Origin: Plantago major
Taxonomy: Eukaryota; Streptophyta; Magnoliopsida; Lamiales; Plantaginaceae
Direction: 5' to 3'
Assembly (NCBI GenBank): GCA_026545765.1
Contig: CM048839.1
Span: 3,534,001-3,598,000 of the forward strand
DNA length: 64,000 nucleotides
Positions within the stretch are counted from its first letter, which is position 1. Each line of letters opens with the position of its first letter. Both the position numbers and the translations under genes were made by a program. Below the pieces are notes generated by a model that did no database searches, was not told the DNA's origin, and was given only the letters and a program-made list of their open reading frames with translations. This document shows, piece by piece, positions 61,350 to 64,000 of this stretch.

Positions 61350-62616
61350 TGATAAATCCGGGATATGGAAAGCTGGAGAATTAGTTAGGCATCTAACTAA
61401 TTCAGTTTCCTGATTTTAGAAGGAATTCTAGGTGGTTTCCTTATACAAGAAGGTTACCTAAATTAGTTTTCTTGTTCTAGTAGGATTTGGTAGTTGAGTT
61501 ATCTATATATAGTCAAGGGAGCTTGTTTGTTACATGGATCAGATCTGACTAGAATATCAACGGTAGAAGATTGATAGGAAGTTAGGGATCATACTTCGGA
61601 GAATATCATATTAGGTTGGTCTTATATTTTATGTGGGATTATTTTTGTCACGTCGTGTGGTTGTAACTTAAGTATCAATAAAGATTGTTGGTTAATCTCC
61701 GTGGACTTAGGCATTGCCGAACCACGTTAAATCTTGTGTCTCTGGCTTCTGGTCTTGGTTCATTGTTTGTTCGATTATTGTTTTCTGTCATTGTTGCACT
61801 ATTCCTCACTGTTTGAACTTAACAATTGGCGCCGTCTGTGGGAAGAGAAAGAGGAAGGAAATATTGTATCAATGATGACTACAAGGTTTGAGATCGAGAA
61901 ACATGCCAAAGGAATATCGTCGAAACTAGAGACAGTTTGCAAGGTGAAAAGCTTTGATTCATTTTCTATGGTGGATTCAAACTCAACCGAAGTCAAAAGA
62001 AGATCGTCGGAAGTTGGGAAGGAGTTCTCTTGGGTTTGGGATCCAATAAGAGGTGATTCGGGTCAAGAATGTCGAAGAATCGCGCAAAACAGATGGAAAA
62101 AAAGATGTAATCGCGATCGAATTTGGCGGCTCAAACACGCTGTGATCGGTCATGCGTATGTTTCACGCGCGAGGAAGAAAAAGTGCACAGGTCTTGTGTG
62201 TTGGAGAGTGCGGACACGTCCGGTCTCCAATTCGTGCGTGGTCGGGCTCGTTGGACTCCTAAGATGATGTTCCAGGTGATAGTGTTTGTATCCGGCTGGT
62301 ATGGTGTCCTACAGAGCGGCAGAAGACATTCGAAAGAGAAAGAATATCTTCTGGAAGAGGAAGATGGAGCTATTACTGAAGATGAGGTGTTCAATAGCCG
62401 TGGGATGGTATTACAAGGCACATGGATACACTGGAGAATGGTTTGGGACAGCGGTAGAGCATGGACAATGCTGAAATCGTGAAAGAAATCTGCACATGTT
62501 TGGTAGAGACTGTTATAGGAGGTGTAATAGGCACAAAAGTTCAATTTAAAGTTGATGGAGTTGAGTCTGAGGTAGAGTTACCTGAAAGAACAAGTTGCAG
62601 TGCTTATAATATCTAA
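61350..62616 (+). mobile_element. LTR retrotransposon (copia-like), 5' LTR and leader, internally deleted
   Basis: The LTR ends ...GAACTTAACA at 61824 and is followed by ATTGGCGCCGTCTGTGGGAA, a well-known plant LTR-element primer-binding site. The left LTR edge (about 61350) is uncertain. A degenerate gag-like start follows (MTTRFEIEKHAKG at about 61873). Further right only short, frame-shifted coding remains, then the MITE at 62617, and after it a piece of the 3' end of a copia polyprotein (63911-64000). Most of pol is therefore missing between. Confidence 0.65.
61808..61844 (+). promoter_or_regulatory. LTR 3' edge and primer-binding site of the copia-like element
   Basis: The LTR closes with CA at 61823-61824 and TTGGCGCCGTCTGTGGGAA follows at 61826-61844. 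The sequence is typical of plant LTR elements primed by a non-initiator tRNA; the exact tRNA is not determined here. Confidence 0.7.
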
Positions 62617-63900
62617 GGGCGATTTACACCTGACCACCATTTTAGATAGTGAATAAACGTTTGGGTCCCTAACGTTTCACAATTTACGGAGAAGGACAAA
62701 CATTGAACTGCATTAAAATTTTATTTACATTGAAGTTCAAAAGTCAACTTTGCTGATGATGTCATATGAGAGAGAGTGAAAAAATTATTTTCTTTGCCAA
62801 AAATGCCCCTTTACAATTTTTACTGCCTTTTCTTTTTTCCTTTTCTTCAATTACTTCATTTTATTTTTCCTTTTATTTAATGAACGGATTGTCACGTGAT
62901 TTGCACATTCCGTCATTCACTGTAATTAGGTTTCATGCACACCTTACTTCTTTGTAATAATGTTTACTGTTGATGGATCTCATTGTAATTTTTATGTTTT
63001 TCGCTGGTTATTTACTTTATTACCCCCGCCCCTTCTTCTTCCTTCTTCCCAAATCCATTTGCTTCCTTTTTAATGACAGATTCATTGCACCTCCACTGGT
63101 TATTTGCTTCCTTGTTCTCCTTTCTTTTCTCCGCCTCCGCCATATTCATTACACCTCCACTGCCCTGCATCCCTCCGATACCCACTGCGCCGCCTCCCTC
63201 CGTCCGATTCACACTGCGCTACCTCCCTCCGTCCAGTTCCCACTGCACCGCCTCCATGCTCTGATTCCATGCGCCACCAGATCTCGTCCTCCACCACATG
63301 TTGAGGGACGGAGATTTTGCGGAATTGGATTATTCCGTCGGAGATTTCGTGGGCTTTTAGGGGTCTGAAGTTGGGTTTTCCGGTGAATGGGATGGGTTCC
63401 TGAGGTGAATGGGTTTTCCGGTGAATGGGATGGGTTCCCTCTGGAGGTTGTGCTGCTGCTTCAGTTGCATAGAATTATTCTCAATCGCCTCCCCAATAGT
63501 TTTCCGAATCAACGCGAAACCTTCTTCCGTCAGCTCGATCATTTTCAGATGTCAAAATCAACGGATTATGGAGCTTTTTTAGTTGCAGACATGGAGGTAT
63601 TGAAGATGAAAATGGAGGAGAAGGTTTTGGCAGGAGAAAGAGAAGAAGAGAGGAAATGGGAGCTTTTATTTTGAAAAAATATTTTATTCCTATTTTCAAA
63701 TAAACCATTTAAAAGAAAAACATTATTCTCCCTAATTCAATATACCAATTTTAAAGGAAATATTTTATTCGAGGGGTAAAATGGACATTCTACATAAAGT
63801 CAACATTTTGGCTGAAAATGGACCTCAATGTAAATTTTGAAACGATAGGGACCCAAACGTTCAAGGGCCATCTAAAAAGGTGGTTGGACGTAAAATTCCC
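62617..63900. mobile_element. Mutator-type MITE inserted in the copia-like element, TSD TAATATCTAA
   Basis: Left end GGGCGATTTACACCTGACCACC and right end GGTGGTTGGACGTAAAATTCCC are inverted repeats, and a further inward pair shares AACGTTTGGGTCCC. TAATATCTAA is present at 62607-62616 and 63901-63910; nine of the ten bases would be the Mutator-size duplication. The interior is C/T-rich (63020-63300) with no transposase. ORFs inside are artefacts of this composition. Confidence 0.85.
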
Positions 63901-63910
63901 TAATATCTAA

Positions 63911-64000
63911 AGGTGTGATCAGGGTGAAGAAGATTCAGACTTCTTTGAATGCTTATGATTGCATGACGAAAGCTCTTCCATATTCAAAGTTCAGGTTATG
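63911..64000 (+). pseudogene. C-terminal tail of copia RNase H domain, continues past the window
   Basis: The frame reading VKKIQTSLNAYDCMTKALP then YSKF matches the end of copia polyproteins, where a KI-T--N-AD--TK-LP pattern closes the RNase H domain. It directly abuts the right TSD copy of the MITE. The 3' LTR should lie just beyond 64000. Confidence 0.7.

Noticed and set aside
62970..63368. Overlapping ORFs on both strands
   Set aside because: They are caused by C/T-rich composition inside a MITE bounded by a clear TSD.
1..64000. tRNA or rRNA genes
   Set aside because: I saw no cloverleaf with the conserved T-arm sequence or rRNA core sequence; the TGGTATCA matches are retrotransposon primer sites.

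Overview
The window looks like nuclear DNA of a eudicot plant, most likely Lamiales and probably the mint family. It is AT-rich, its genes have many short GT-AG introns, and the class II diterpene synthase resembles Lamiaceae ent-copalyl diphosphate synthases as I remember them. Only three host genes look intact. The rest is mostly transposons, many with target-site duplications (TSDs) that can be read directly.

Layout. Positions 1-11678 hold a reverse-oriented CACTA element that runs off the left edge. A second, internally deleted CACTA element (5856-10999) is nested in it, and the outer element itself sits in a decayed Ty1-copia element (11679-14418). From 14419 to 21400 there is gene-free DNA with a GC-rich hairpin, a Mutator-type MITE and a TRIM. 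A TIME FOR COFFEE-like gene (21667-26254, +) and a plastid fatty-acid-binding/CHI-fold protein gene (27776-29493, -) follow and converge. From 30302 to 40706 there is a mosaic bounded by two inverted, related ends. It carries a captured AP-4 epsilon gene fragment, a tandem repeat array, pieces of other CACTA elements, a Stowaway MITE and a hAT element. A 7.9-kb CACTA element occupies 41873-49737, then a Mutator-type MITE and a truncated Ty3-gypsy element (51375-54719) follow.

The gypsy LTR ends about 205 bp before the start codon of a 15-exon ent-copalyl diphosphate synthase gene (54925-61182, +; 798 aa). Introns of that gene hold a tandem TRIM array and a hAT element. The window closes with a decayed copia-like element split by another Mutator-type MITE.

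How the genes relate. The TIC-like and FAP1-like genes match, from memory, the Arabidopsis neighbours At3g63180 and At3g63170, so this looks like an old conserved block. The CPS makes the bicyclic precursor of gibberellins. It has the His/Asn pair of ent-CPP-type enzymes, and no class I diterpene synthase or P450 lies beside it, so a gibberellin role is more likely than a metabolic cluster. Exon structures were assembled by hand from splice signals and codon phase, and protein families were named from memory; no database search was run.
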